From Dongia_B sp035539075 (GTDB taxonomy: Bacteria; Pseudomonadota; Alphaproteobacteria; Dongiales; Dongiaceae), in assembly GCA_035539075.1 (NCBI GenBank), contig DATLJB010000176.1, positions 1 to 64,000 on the forward strand: a stretch of 64,000 nucleotides of DNA. Direction: 5' to 3'. Position numbers and translations under genes: made by a program. Each line of letters begins with the position of its first letter. Position 1 is the first letter of the stretch. The notes below the pieces were generated by a model. It saw only the letters and a list, made by a program, of their open reading frames with translations. It was not told where the DNA came from and searched no databases. This document shows positions 52,346-61,139 of the stretch, piece after piece.

Positions 52346-53254
52346 ATGGATCTAAGGCAGCTCAAGGCATTCAGCGCCGTGATGGACAGCGGGCTCGTAT
52401 CGCAAGCGGCCGAAGAAATCGGCGTCACGCAGCCCGCCGTGAGCAAGATCATTAAAGCATTGGAAGGAGAATTCGGTGTCGTTCTCTTTGAGCGTCGCAA
52501 AGGGAGGCTTGTGCCAACGCCCGAGGCCAAATACCTGAAAAATGTCGCCCGCTCACTGCTCGATCAGATCAACGACGCTCAAAGACATCTGAAAGACTAT
52601 GGCAATTTGCGGGTAGGCGATTTACGCGTCCTGTCGATCCCAGGCCCCACGCTATTTTTTCTTCCATCCCTGATCAACCGCTTCATGGGAAATAACAGCG
52701 CAGTGACAGTCTCGGTAATGTCGTGGCCGACACCCAACGTCGTGAATTGGATTTCCAATCATCAGACTGGGATCGGGCTCGCGGAATGGTACTCCGAGGA
52801 TCCCTTCATTAACGTCGAAACCTTCCGTCTACCCGTAAGCTGCTTTATGGACGCCGGACATCCACTGGCGGAAAAGAAAGTGATTACGCCGCAAGACCTG
52901 CAGAACACGGAGCTGGCGATCATCAACCCGGACCACCGGTTGTACAAAGAAATCGAAAAGCAATTCCGCGACGCGGATTGCCCGATGAACGTCCGGCTCT
53001 ACAGTGACCTGTTCGTACCCCAATTTACCCTGATCAGGAATACGCGGATGGTTGGCTTCGTCGACGCGATCAACATTCGAAACTACGAAGCGTTCGCTCC
53101 GGATCCCGCTGAAGTCGTCCACCGGAGGTTTCAGCCAGAGGTTTATCTGGAACTTAGTTTGATAACACCCGCCTTTTCACCCCTGTCACAGGTGGAAGCA
53201 GCATTTGCCCGCGTTCTGGAAAATGAACTTCGTCTTCTATGCCAGCCTGCGTGA
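52346..53254 (+). CDS. LysR-family regulator of the catabolic operon
   Basis: 302 residues. N-terminal winged HTH (MDLRQLKAFSAVMDSGLVSQ, GVTQPAVSKIIKALEGEFGV, LFERRKGRLVPTPEA) and a C-terminal ligand-binding domain. Divergent placement from the ABC operon implies it senses the imported compound or its product and activates the operon. Confidence 0.93.
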   Translation: MDLRQLKAFSAVMDSGLVSQAAEEIGVTQPAVSKIIKALEGEFGVVLFERRKGRLVPTPEAKYLKNVARSLLDQINDAQRHLKDYGNLRVGDLRVLSIPGPTLFFLPSLINRFMGNNSAVTVSVMSWPTPNVVNWISNHQTGIGLAEWYSEDPFINVETFRLPVSCFMDAGHPLAEKKVITPQDLQNTELAIINPDHRLYKEIEKQFRDADCPMNVRLYSDLFVPQFTLIRNTRMVGFVDAINIRNYEAFAPDPAEVVHRRFQPEVYLELSLITPAFSPLSQVEAAFARVLENELRLLCQPA

Positions 53255-53379
53255 ATCGATGGCGCCTCGATCAAAGTGTTGATCAGCACGCAACGCGCAC
53301 TCTAAATCACTTTTGGTGCAAATGCGCTAATATCGGCGAAGTTCGTTATCAAAGGTGTTCGCCATGCATCCACTGGCGT

Positions 53380-53645
53380 TCAGTGAGGCGCTTGCCCTGA
53401 CTGGATTACTGATCGACATATCGAACTCATACACGGTATGACACCTGTCGAGGCGATGATCGCATCGAACTTCCCGGCTTTTGGGACTGGCAGCATACCG
53501 CCCCAGTCCTGGACAACTATTTCACACCCTGCATGCATACGTCGAAAAAGCTCTTGGGCGAGGTCTATTTCATAGGCTACCAATTTGCCGTCCGAGGCCA
53601 TGAAGTTCCACGGCGCGTATTCACCGTCGCATTGAATAAGTTCGC
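53380..53645 (-). pseudogene. Fragment of a polar amino-acid ABC binding protein
   Basis: The minus strand reads GEYAPWNFMASDGKLVAYEI then DLAQELFRRMHAGCEIVVQD and GKFDAIIAST, the N-terminal lobe of family 3 solute-binding proteins. Similarity ends abruptly after IIAST, and the other end stops at the integrase start. A chromosomal or ICE gene was cut here. Confidence 0.75.
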
Positions 53646-53650
53646 ATTGG

Positions 53651-54958
53651 ATGGCACATCAATCACACTTTCGAAAATCTGACTCAGCATATCGAGAAGC
53701 GCACGGTGAGTTCATGCGAAGAACGGAAGGCCGAATTGGACAGATCGGGGACTACTGGCTCAGCAAGAAGCCGAGAAAAGACCGCGAGGACAATCAATGG
53801 TGTCGGACTTGGTATGATCCAGGAAAGCGACAGACATGCCGTGTCAGCCTTCGCACAGCTGACTTTCGCGAGGCAAGTCAGCGTCTCGCGGCATGGGTCC
53901 TCGTACACGAAAGGTCGCACTTAGCGGCGCCAGCGGAAATTTTAATCGATGCCGTTCTACTCCACTACTGGAACGATCATGCACAATACCTAGCGAGTGC
54001 GACGACGCAAAAGCTTGGGCTGTCCTACTGGCACGAGTTCTGGACCAAACGTTCTGTAGCTGCCCTTACACCGCACGAGCAACGCCGCTTCCGAGAATGG
54101 CTCGCCGGACGCGGGACGGGTGCTAGCGGGATTGACAGGATCCTCTCCGTCGGCCGTGCAGCACTTAATCGCGCCTTGAAATGGCAGGAAATCGCATCGG
54201 TGCCGCACATTTTTGGCACGCTCACTGCGGAAGCCAAGCGCGCCAGAGAGCCGATGGGACGACCAGCCTCGCCGAAGGATATCAGTCAGCTCCTGGAATC
54301 GTGCCGATCACGGCACATGCTGATGTTTATCTTAATCGCAGCCAATACATTGGCGAGACCCGCGGCCATTCTCGACCTTACACCAGAGCAGTTCGATGAT
54401 GCGCATGGGTTAGTCGATTTAAACCCGCCTGTCCGTGTGCAAAACAAGAAATTTCGGCCAATACTTCCGGTTACACCGTCGCTGGCTCCCTGGCTTCGGA
54501 AGATGTCCCAGGCAGGCACCCCTTTTGTCACCTGCCGAGGCAAACCGATTACCTCTATCTCATATACGTGGCGCCTGACACGTCAGGCAGCCGGCCTTGA
54601 TAACAAGATCACACCCTATTCGATCCGACACGGCATGGCGCGCGAGATGCGGAAAAGGCGCGTCCCCACGGAGCAAATCAGTTTGTTTTTAGGCCATTTG
54701 CCATCAGGTTCAAATGCCACGACCTCGATCTACGCTCCTTATGAACCTGCATTCCTTTCGGACGCCGTGAGTGCAATTGAAGAGGTCATGATGGAGATCC
54801 AATCTCATCTGACCGGGATTCGGCTCGATCAGCCGATGGCCTCACTCACGGACATGACGGTGCTGCCAAAGCAGCAGCTTCCTCGTGCAGCCAGCCTAGA
54901 GGGCTTGAAAAAATTGGTAGGCCCTGAAGCCCTCGGCCCCCAGACAACACCGTTATGA
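53651..54958 (+). CDS. Tyrosine recombinase/integrase 1
   Basis: 435 residues. The catalytic domain has ANTLARPAAILDLTPEQF (first Arg), KITPYSIRHGMAREMRKRRV (box II, with Tyr in place of the usual first His), LFLGHLPSG (His) and TTSIYAPYEP (nucleophilic Tyr). The N-terminal part is a SAM-like core-binding domain. It is unrelated in detail to the second integrase. An HTH gene follows after 10 bp, suggesting an int-xis pair. Confidence 0.88.
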   Translation: MAHQSHFRKSDSAYREAHGEFMRRTEGRIGQIGDYWLSKKPRKDREDNQWCRTWYDPGKRQTCRVSLRTADFREASQRLAAWVLVHERSHLAAPAEILIDAVLLHYWNDHAQYLASATTQKLGLSYWHEFWTKRSVAALTPHEQRRFREWLAGRGTGASGIDRILSVGRAALNRALKWQEIASVPHIFGTLTAEAKRAREPMGRPASPKDISQLLESCRSRHMLMFILIAANTLARPAAILDLTPEQFDDAHGLVDLNPPVRVQNKKFRPILPVTPSLAPWLRKMSQAGTPFVTCRGKPITSISYTWRLTRQAAGLDNKITPYSIRHGMAREMRKRRVPTEQISLFLGHLPSGSNATTSIYAPYEPAFLSDAVSAIEEVMMEIQSHLTGIRLDQPMASLTDMTVLPKQQLPRAASLEGLKKLVGPEALGPQTTPL

Positions 54959-54968
54959 GGATCGCAGC

Positions 54969-55364
54969 ATGACACCGAAATTCCAGCCCATATTGCTGGA
55001 TGAGACGGCCGCAGCAGAATTCTTAGGGCTTCCGAAATCGACGGTGAGGGCCGAACGTCTGCGGTGCAGTATCGACCATGTTCGCGTTGAAAGACGCATC
55101 TATTATACGCTCCAGCAACTTATCCAGTATGTTGAGAGCCGTACGGTGCGTTCAAGTGGCGAGCACCTGCGTCCGGCCACGGAGAGATCAGCAACTGCTG
55201 CCTCCGAACAAAGCCGGGAAGACGTTGGGAGTGCGATTAAAGCTATCGCTTCTCGTACTGTTCGCAAGAGTGATAGAGATGCGGCAGCAGCCTTGGCACG
55301 AGAGACCTTCGCGAGACAGCCAAGGCAAGTTGGGCGTGGATCTTCGCGCAAGAAAAGCCCTTGA
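54969..55364 (+). CDS. HTH protein downstream of integrase 1, excisionase-like
   Basis: 131 residues. The N-terminal ~55 residues, ILLDETAAAEFLGLPKSTVR then RIYYTLQQLIQYVESR, form an excisionase/AlpA-type HTH; the rest is an alanine/arginine-rich, probably unstructured tail (AAAALARETFARQPRQ, GRGSSRKKSP). It is 10 bp after the integrase stop, so co-expressed. Directionality factor is a reasonable guess. Confidence 0.6.
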   Translation: MTPKFQPILLDETAAAEFLGLPKSTVRAERLRCSIDHVRVERRIYYTLQQLIQYVESRTVRSSGEHLRPATERSATAASEQSREDVGSAIKAIASRTVRKSDRDAAAALARETFARQPRQVGRGSSRKKSP

Positions 55365-55692
55365 TCGTGAGGCCACGCTATTCGATATGACTCGGGCGTT
55401 CGACTTTAGCGGCACGCGTGCAAAGACCCCCTATGCCGAGCAAGGTTACGTACGCAGGGTTTCGCGCATCTACTAGCCCTGCCGCATATATCACACTGTT
55501 GCCTCCTGGATCGGTTATGTCCTCATATGTGCGCCGCTCTACGCCACTACCGGCAATGCGATCGCGACTGCATTGATCAATTGGGCTGTAAGCCTAACTT
55601 CAGATGATGCAACAAGTAGCGCAACGAAAGCACTAAGCGTTCCGGTCAAGCCTCGACGCGCCAGTTGTCCGCAATAGCCAGGCGTTACGACA
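55365..55692. other. Gene-free segment between the two recombination modules
   Basis: 328 bp without a convincing gene; a short frame here is out-of-phase continuation of the HTH tail. No repeat or tRNA-like element noted. Confidence 0.4.
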
Positions 55693-55929
55693 ATGGATGC
55701 TATTCAAAAGACGAGCTCACTCGAGATTCTGGAGGCGCGGGGTCGGCTATTGCGCCTACCAGAAGTACGCCGTGAGACCGGCCTAGGACGATCCACTATC
55801 TATCGCTTAATGAAGACCAGGCGATTTCCATCGGCTGTCAGCCTTGGTGGAGCTGTTGCCTGGTGGGAGAGCGAAATCGAAGATTGGAAACGGAGCCGGC
55901 CGCGTTTAGTCAGCGCCGAGGACCGTTGA
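55693..55929 (+). CDS. AlpA-family regulator
   Basis: 78 residues. LLRLPEVRRETGLGRSTIYR with KTRRFPSAVSLGGAVAWWES and EIEDWKRSRP is the full AlpA (phage CP4-57 regulator/excisionase) pattern. It converges with integrase 2 and overlaps its 3' end by 20 bp, a typical layout at ICE/prophage ends. Confidence 0.9.
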   Translation: MDAIQKTSSLEILEARGRLLRLPEVRRETGLGRSTIYRLMKTRRFPSAVSLGGAVAWWESEIEDWKRSRPRLVSAEDR

Positions 55930-57145
55930 CGAGGTCATCGGCAGGCGGAAAGCCCTCCAACAGCATATCGGCCCAGAGCTGCGCCAGCTCCGTCCGGCGC
56001 TCAATGTGGCGGGCGCGATTATAGGCTCCCTCCACCTCGTTGGTAGGAACATGGGCAAGCATCAGATCAATGATCGCCCGGTCGGCCGGATACGTCTCAT
56101 TCATGATCGTCGAGAATGTCGCGCGCCAACCGTGGGGCACCTGCCGGCTTTGATAACCTGCGCGGTTAAGGAGATAACCGATCGCGTTTTCGCTCATCGG
56201 CTTATGAGCATGACGTGCATTAGGAAACACAAGCGGCCCCCTTCCCGTTAGGACGCGCAAGACTGCCAACACATCCTGGGCTTGCTTTGAGAGCGGAACC
56301 CAGAAATCCCAAGCGTCGTTTTGCTTATTTTGCATGCTTAACTTCATGCGCGCCGCCGGGATGCGCCAGACATTGTCTCGTAAGTCATCGAGTTCCACCC
56401 ATGGCGTCCGCCGTTGAACGCCCGGGCGCACAACGGTCAACGCCAGGAATCGCAGTGCCAGTTTCGTCACCGGATGTGCGACCTGGGTTTCACCCGCACG
56501 TAGCACCTCACGCGCCTTACTCAGGTCCAGTACGGCGGGCTGACGCGTCTTAGTGGGCAATGGTTTGAGCGCCGGCCGAACGACCGCTGCGGGATCGCTA
56601 TGTCCGACGCCAGAGGCAATCGCAAAAACAAACACCGCCGATATACGCTGCTGCACCCTTCGCGCAGTCTCAATCGCCGGCCGAGCCTCTATCTCCCGGA
56701 GTGCAGCAAGAACGACCGGTGGCTTAATTGACGTGATCGCCATGGGTCCGATCTTGGGAAAAACATCGCGCTCCAAACTATGAATGACATCAGCTGCGTG
56801 AACCTCGGTCCACTTTGATTTGGTGACTTCGAACCACCGCCGAGCGACGCTTTCAAACGTATTTTCTTGCGCAAGAATTTCTTGGAGCTTGCGCTCGGCG
56901 ACTGGGTCCTGGCCCGCTGCCAGAACTTTCTTGGCATCGTCTCGCCCTTGCCGGGCTTTTGCCAACGTGACCTCAGGGTATTTGCCGAGCGCAAGGACAC
57001 GCTCTTTCCCGCCGTATCTATATTTCAGGCGCCAGAGTTTAGCCCCCGCCACCTTCACTAGAAGATAGAGGCCGGCACCATCGGAAAGCTTGTAATCCCC
57101 TTCCTTTGGTTTGGCTTTGCGAACCGCTGTGTCCGATAACCGCAC
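55910..57145 (-). CDS. int: DUF4102-type tyrosine integrase, tRNA-associated
   Basis: 411 residues. The N-terminal arm-binding DUF4102 domain (LSDTAVRKAKPKEGDYKLSD) precedes the catalytic domain with TVVRPGVQRRTPWVELDDLR (Arg I), VPHGWRATFSTIMNE (HxxR) and MLAHVPTNEVEGAYNRA (His, nucleophilic Tyr). This P4-like class normally integrates into tRNA 3' ends; its start lies 177 bp from the tRNA-Ser 3' end and reads away from it. This is the most likely ICE integrase. Confidence 0.92.
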   Translation of the reverse strand: MRLSDTAVRKAKPKEGDYKLSDGAGLYLLVKVAGAKLWRLKYRYGGKERVLALGKYPEVTLAKARQGRDDAKKVLAAGQDPVAERKLQEILAQENTFESVARRWFEVTKSKWTEVHAADVIHSLERDVFPKIGPMAITSIKPPVVLAALREIEARPAIETARRVQQRISAVFVFAIASGVGHSDPAAVVRPALKPLPTKTRQPAVLDLSKAREVLRAGETQVAHPVTKLALRFLALTVVRPGVQRRTPWVELDDLRDNVWRIPAARMKLSMQNKQNDAWDFWVPLSKQAQDVLAVLRVLTGRGPLVFPNARHAHKPMSENAIGYLLNRAGYQSRQVPHGWRATFSTIMNETYPADRAIIDLMLAHVPTNEVEGAYNRARHIERRTELAQLWADMLLEGFPPADDLVNGPRR

Positions 57146-57167
57146 GGGAATCGCTCCTTACGATTGC

Positions 57168-57209
57168 GTACCCCCAAATTGGTTTTCCGTACCCCCAAAA
57201 ATACCCCCA
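57168..57209. repeat. Three TACCCCCA direct repeats between integrase and tRNA-Ser
   Basis: GTACCCCCAAA occurs at 57168 and 57189, exactly 21 bp apart, and TACCCCCA again at 57202. Their place between the integrase start and the attachment tRNA fits arm-type integrase or excisionase binding sites, or operators of int. Confidence 0.5.
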
Positions 57210-57321
57210 CATGCCTGCGCTTGGACGGGATTTAGAGAGATGCGGACGGACGAATTTCAGCGCTAAAACACTGAAAAATCAAGAAAGAAGAGAGTGTTGA
57301 GGAAGGCCCTGGACAGTCAAA

Positions 57322-57411
<90 letters not shown>

Positions 57412-57475
57412 GCGGCTTGGGCGGGCCGGAAACTAACGGATTGCCCGGCCGACTGCAAGCCGTATCTCTCCGGGG

Positions 57476-57509
57476 AAAAAGCAAACGGAAGCAGCCGGTT
57501 AGGGCTGCT
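57476..57509 (-). terminator. Probable terminator of the MFS exporter gene
   Basis: AGCAGCC (minus, 57509-57503) pairs with GGCTGCT (57496-57490) around a 6-nt loop, followed downstream by TTCCGTTTGCTTTTT. It lies 45 bp after the fsr stop. Confidence 0.5.
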
Positions 57510-57553
57510 CCCGTGATTATTCGGATCATCGATTCGCCGGCTGTTGCCGCCGG

Positions 57554-58774
57554 TCAGCGGGCGGCTGCGCGCTGCCGTGCCGTTTCGATATTCGGCAGAA
57601 AGGCCGTCAGCAGGCCGATGGCCGGCAAGAAGGCACAAAGGCGATAGACGGTGCCAATATCGGTCCAGTCCGCGAGCATGCCGAGCACGGCAGCACCCAC
57701 GCCACCCATGCCGAAGGCAAAGCCGAAGAACAGGCCTGCCACCATGCCGACCCGGCCCGGCATCAGCTCCTGGGCATAGACCACGATCGCAGAGAAGGCC
57801 GAGGCCAGGATGAGGCCGATGGGAACCGTCAGGACCACGGTCCAGAACAGCGAGGCGTAAGGCAGGATGAGGGTGAACGGCAGGACACCCAGGATAGAGC
57901 CCCAGATCACCTTCTTGCGGCCGATGCGATCGCCGATCGGACCGCCGGCGATGGTGCCGATCGCCGTCGCGCCGAGGAAGACGAAGAGGTCGATCTGCGC
58001 CGTCTGTACCGAGACGCCGAAGCGCGTGATCAGGTAGAAGGTGTAATAGCTGGTGAGGCTGGCGAGATAGAAATACTTCGAGAAAATCAGCGCCAGGAGC
58101 ACGGCGATGGCGCCGCCGATCTGCTTGCGCGACAGCGTCACCTCCGCGCCCGCCCGCCGCGACGCGACCTTGGTTTTCCGGTTGGCGCCGAACCATGCGC
58201 CGATCCGCGTCAGCACGATGATCGCCAGCAGCGCGCCCAGCGAGAACCAGGCAACGCTGGATTGCCCATACGGCAGAATGAGGAAGGCAGCGGCCAACGG
58301 CCCGACCGCCGAGCCCAGATTGCCCCCGACCTGGAACAGCGATTGCGCCAAGCCGTGCCGACCGCCCGATGCGAGACGAGCGACGCGTGACGATTCTGGA
58401 TGGAAGACCGAAGAGCCTGTCCCCACCAGCGCGGCGGCCAGGAGCAACAGCGGGAAGTTCGGCGCCACCGAGAGCAGCAGCAGGCCGCTGAGGGTGAAGG
58501 CCATGCCAACCGGCAGGGCGTAATTCTTCGGCGAGCGATCGGTATAGAGACCGACGAGCGGTTGCAGCAGCGAGGCGGTGATCTGAAAGACCAGCGTGAT
58601 GAGGCCGACCTGACTGAAACTGAGGCCAAAACCCTGCTTGATCATCGGATAAATCGCCGGCAACAGCGACTGCAACATGTCGTTCAACAAATGGCAGAAG
58701 CTGATACCGACGAGGACAGCAAGGGCTGTCCTCTCGGCAGCGCCGCGGTCGACGTTCATCGTTGTATCAGCCAT
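57554..58774 (-). CDS. fsr: MFS exporter, fosmidomycin-resistance (Fsr) type
   Basis: 406 residues from the ATG at 58774 (GGAGAG just upstream; an earlier ATG adds eight residues). Twelve helices. The Fsr family blocks SFCHLLNDMLQSLLPAIYPM, QVGLITLVFQITASLLQPLV and GTGSSVFHPESSRVARLASG are present nearly verbatim. It should export a small hydrophilic drug or metabolite by proton antiport. The AraC gene at 58893 is divergent and may regulate it. Confidence 0.9.
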   Translation of the reverse strand: MADTTMNVDRGAAERTALAVLVGISFCHLLNDMLQSLLPAIYPMIKQGFGLSFSQVGLITLVFQITASLLQPLVGLYTDRSPKNYALPVGMAFTLSGLLLLSVAPNFPLLLLAAALVGTGSSVFHPESSRVARLASGGRHGLAQSLFQVGGNLGSAVGPLAAAFLILPYGQSSVAWFSLGALLAIIVLTRIGAWFGANRKTKVASRRAGAEVTLSRKQIGGAIAVLLALIFSKYFYLASLTSYYTFYLITRFGVSVQTAQIDLFVFLGATAIGTIAGGPIGDRIGRKKVIWGSILGVLPFTLILPYASLFWTVVLTVPIGLILASAFSAIVVYAQELMPGRVGMVAGLFFGFAFGMGGVGAAVLGMLADWTDIGTVYRLCAFLPAIGLLTAFLPNIETARQRAAAR

Positions 58775-58892
58775 GATTCTCTCCATAGTTTTCGGCAATT
58801 GCTGATATTAAGGAGAAGCGAACGACCTTCTTCCGAAAGCAGGTCAATTATTTTATAGTTTGGGCCATTTCGCATCCCCCTCATTGCTATGT

Positions 58893-59708
58893 ATGCCCGA
58901 TATGGTTCGAAACGCCCGGTTGATCCGAGAGCTCGAAGGAACGCCCCGCCCCATCCTTGCCTTCGGCAACGATTATCCGGACGATTTCGAAATCTCGCCG
59001 CACCATCACAGCCGCGGCCAGTTCCTGCATGCCGGATCGGGCGTCATGACGGTGCGGACCGAACACGGCGCCTGGGTGGTGCCGCCCCAGGAAGCGATGT
59101 GGATCCCGGCCGGAACCGTTCACAGCGTCCGCATGATCGGGCCGGTCACGACCCGAAGCCTTTACATTCGCGCTGATGCAGCGACGGACATGCCCGATAC
59201 CTGTCAGGTCCTGTCCATCTCCGGCCTGATGCGCGAGCTGCTGCTGGCGGCTGTCGAACTGCCGATCGACTACCATGAGGATGGACGCGACGGCCTGATC
59301 ATGTCACTGGCCCTGGCGGAATTGCGGGAGTTGCGCAGCCTGCCGCTTTCGCTGCCCTTTCCAACCGAGGCAAAGCTCGTCCGCCGTTGCGAAAAATTTC
59401 TGCGACGGCCGCTGGCTGGTGAATCGATCGACGATTGGGCCGAGGCGCTGGCCATGAGCCGCCGCAGCTTCACCCGCTTCTTCAAGCGCGAAACCGGCAT
59501 GACTTTCGCCCATTGGGCACGGCAGGCCTGCCTGCTGGTGGCCATGCGGCGCCTCGCCCTTGGCGATGCCGTGACCACTGTCGCGCTCGATCTCGGCTAT
59601 GAAAGCCCTGCCGCCTTCACCACGATGTTCAAGAAATCGCTGGGCGTGCCGCCCAGCCGCTATTTTTCCACCGGTGCAAACCGCTCTTTCGCAGGCGATG
59701 CCGCATGA
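58893..59708 (+). CDS. AraC-family regulator (cupin sensor)
   Basis: 271 residues from ATG 58893; ATG 58902 is an alternative and a non-ATG start 11 codons earlier is unlikely. The N-terminal cupin (HHHSRGQFLHAGSGVMTVRT, PQEAMWIPAGTVHSVRM) is followed by an AraC double HTH (DDWAEALAMSRRSFTRFFKR, ALDLGYESPAAFTTMFKKSL). Divergent from fsr with a 118-bp gap. Confidence 0.9.
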   Translation: MPDMVRNARLIRELEGTPRPILAFGNDYPDDFEISPHHHSRGQFLHAGSGVMTVRTEHGAWVVPPQEAMWIPAGTVHSVRMIGPVTTRSLYIRADAATDMPDTCQVLSISGLMRELLLAAVELPIDYHEDGRDGLIMSLALAELRELRSLPLSLPFPTEAKLVRRCEKFLRRPLAGESIDDWAEALAMSRRSFTRFFKRETGMTFAHWARQACLLVAMRRLALGDAVTTVALDLGYESPAAFTTMFKKSLGVPPSRYFSTGANRSFAGDAA

Positions 59709-59820
59709 GACCGTTCAAAGTCGGCAAGGTGAATGGTAGACCCAACCGGGCCGATGCTGACGAACGGATGAACGCATATATGGCATCCGCCACAAGTTAG
59801 ACCGTAGACAGGATTGATGA

Positions 59821-60858
59821 ATGGCTTGCCGGTACCGCGCCGCTTCTCTGCTTTTGTCCGCCTTTCTTCTGCTTTCCGCCTGCGCCCCGCGATTGCAGGA
59901 AATCGGCCCCCCGATTGATCAGCCACGCCTGAGCAATACCGCCATCCACACACCCGACGGCGTGGACCTGCCGCTGCGTGAATGGCTGCCGCGCGACGAT
60001 TCGCTGAAGGTCAAGGAGATCAAGGCCGTCGTTCTGGCAGTCCATGGTTTCAACGATTATTCCAAGGGCATGACCAATCCGGCCGAAGGCTTGGCGCGCC
60101 GCGGCATGGCCGTCTATGCCTATGACCAGCGCGGCTTCGGCAGGACGCCGCAGCGCGGCATCTGGCCGGGCAACGAGCAGATGATCCTTGACCTGAAGCT
60201 GGCAACCGATCTGCTTCACCGCAAATATCCTGACAAGCCGCTCTTCATACTCGGCGAAAGCATGGGCGCGTCGGTGGTGATGGCAGCAGCGGCGGAATCG
60301 CCGCCGCTCCACGCCAATGGCCTGATCCTTGTTTCGCCTGCCCTATGGGGCTGGGAGACACAAAGCAGCTTCAACCGCCATGTGCTTGATTGGGCCGCTC
60401 ATCTCATTCCCTGGATGACCGTCTACCCCACCGGCGTGCGCATACAGGCTTCCGACAATACGGCAGCCCTGCGCGCGATGGGTCGCGATCGCCTGGTGAT
60501 CAAGGAGACGCGGATCGATTCCGCCTATGGTCTGGTGGGTCTGATGAGCCAGGCCTACCGCACCTTGCCGCTTCTGGGTCGCGCGGATCGCGGCTATCCC
60601 CCTTGCCTGCTGCTCTATGGCGGCCGGGAACAGGTCCTCGCCGACCGATCCGTCCGCATGGCCCTGGCACAACTGCCAAAGCTGCCATCCGCAGAGCTGA
60701 GGATCGGGCTCTATCCGCAGGGGTACCATTACCTGCTGCGCGATCTTGATGCCCAGACGGTCTTTTCGGATATCGCCGGCTGGATGGCCGATCCGGCAAA
60801 GCCCCTTCCCAGTGGCGCCGACGAGGTTCCGCCTTCCGCGTTGCAGTTCGAGCGCTAG
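59821..60858 (+). CDS. Alpha/beta-hydrolase lipoprotein (monoacylglycerol-lipase-like)
   Basis: 345 residues. Lipoprotein signal with LSAC lipobox (Cys21). The hydrolase core has VLAVHGFNDYSKGM (oxyanion region), LFILGESMGASVVM with nucleophile Ser in GESMG, and a C-terminal YPQGYHYLLRD carrying the catalytic His. Resembles lysophospholipase/monoacylglycerol lipase (Hydrolase_4). Stand-alone chromosomal gene. Confidence 0.87.
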   Translation: MACRYRAASLLLSAFLLLSACAPRLQEIGPPIDQPRLSNTAIHTPDGVDLPLREWLPRDDSLKVKEIKAVVLAVHGFNDYSKGMTNPAEGLARRGMAVYAYDQRGFGRTPQRGIWPGNEQMILDLKLATDLLHRKYPDKPLFILGESMGASVVMAAAAESPPLHANGLILVSPALWGWETQSSFNRHVLDWAAHLIPWMTVYPTGVRIQASDNTAALRAMGRDRLVIKETRIDSAYGLVGLMSQAYRTLPLLGRADRGYPPCLLLYGGREQVLADRSVRMALAQLPKLPSAELRIGLYPQGYHYLLRDLDAQTVFSDIAGWMADPAKPLPSGADEVPPSALQFER

Positions 60859-61002
60859 CATCAGCCGTTTAGCCTCAGTCATTTAGCCTGGTCGTTTGGC
60901 CAGGGCAAAAGGTCCCGACCCTGCCGGCCAGTTTTTGATCTGGATCAATGACGCCATGCAGGCGGCTGCGCATTTTTCGCTTCTACGAGCGGGAGATTCG
61001 CG

Positions 61003-61098
61003 ATGACGACGATTGAAACTGCCTATCTTTCCATGGTCCTGCTGGCCGGCGCGGCCTTCGGGCTGACGCTGCTTTGGGCGAGTTTCCGCGCCGGGTAA
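61003..61098 (+). CDS. Small single-helix membrane protein
   Basis: A 31-residue frame starting MTTIETAYLSMVLLAGAAFG and ending in a short basic tail; GGGAG lies 8 bases upstream. One transmembrane helix fills most of it. No family recognised. It converges with the ABC ATPase gene. Confidence 0.4.
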   Translation: MTTIETAYLSMVLLAGAAFGLTLLWASFRAG

Positions 61099-61139
61099 GG
61101 CGACGGCGAACCAAGCCCGACCGTAAATTGCGCAAGCGG

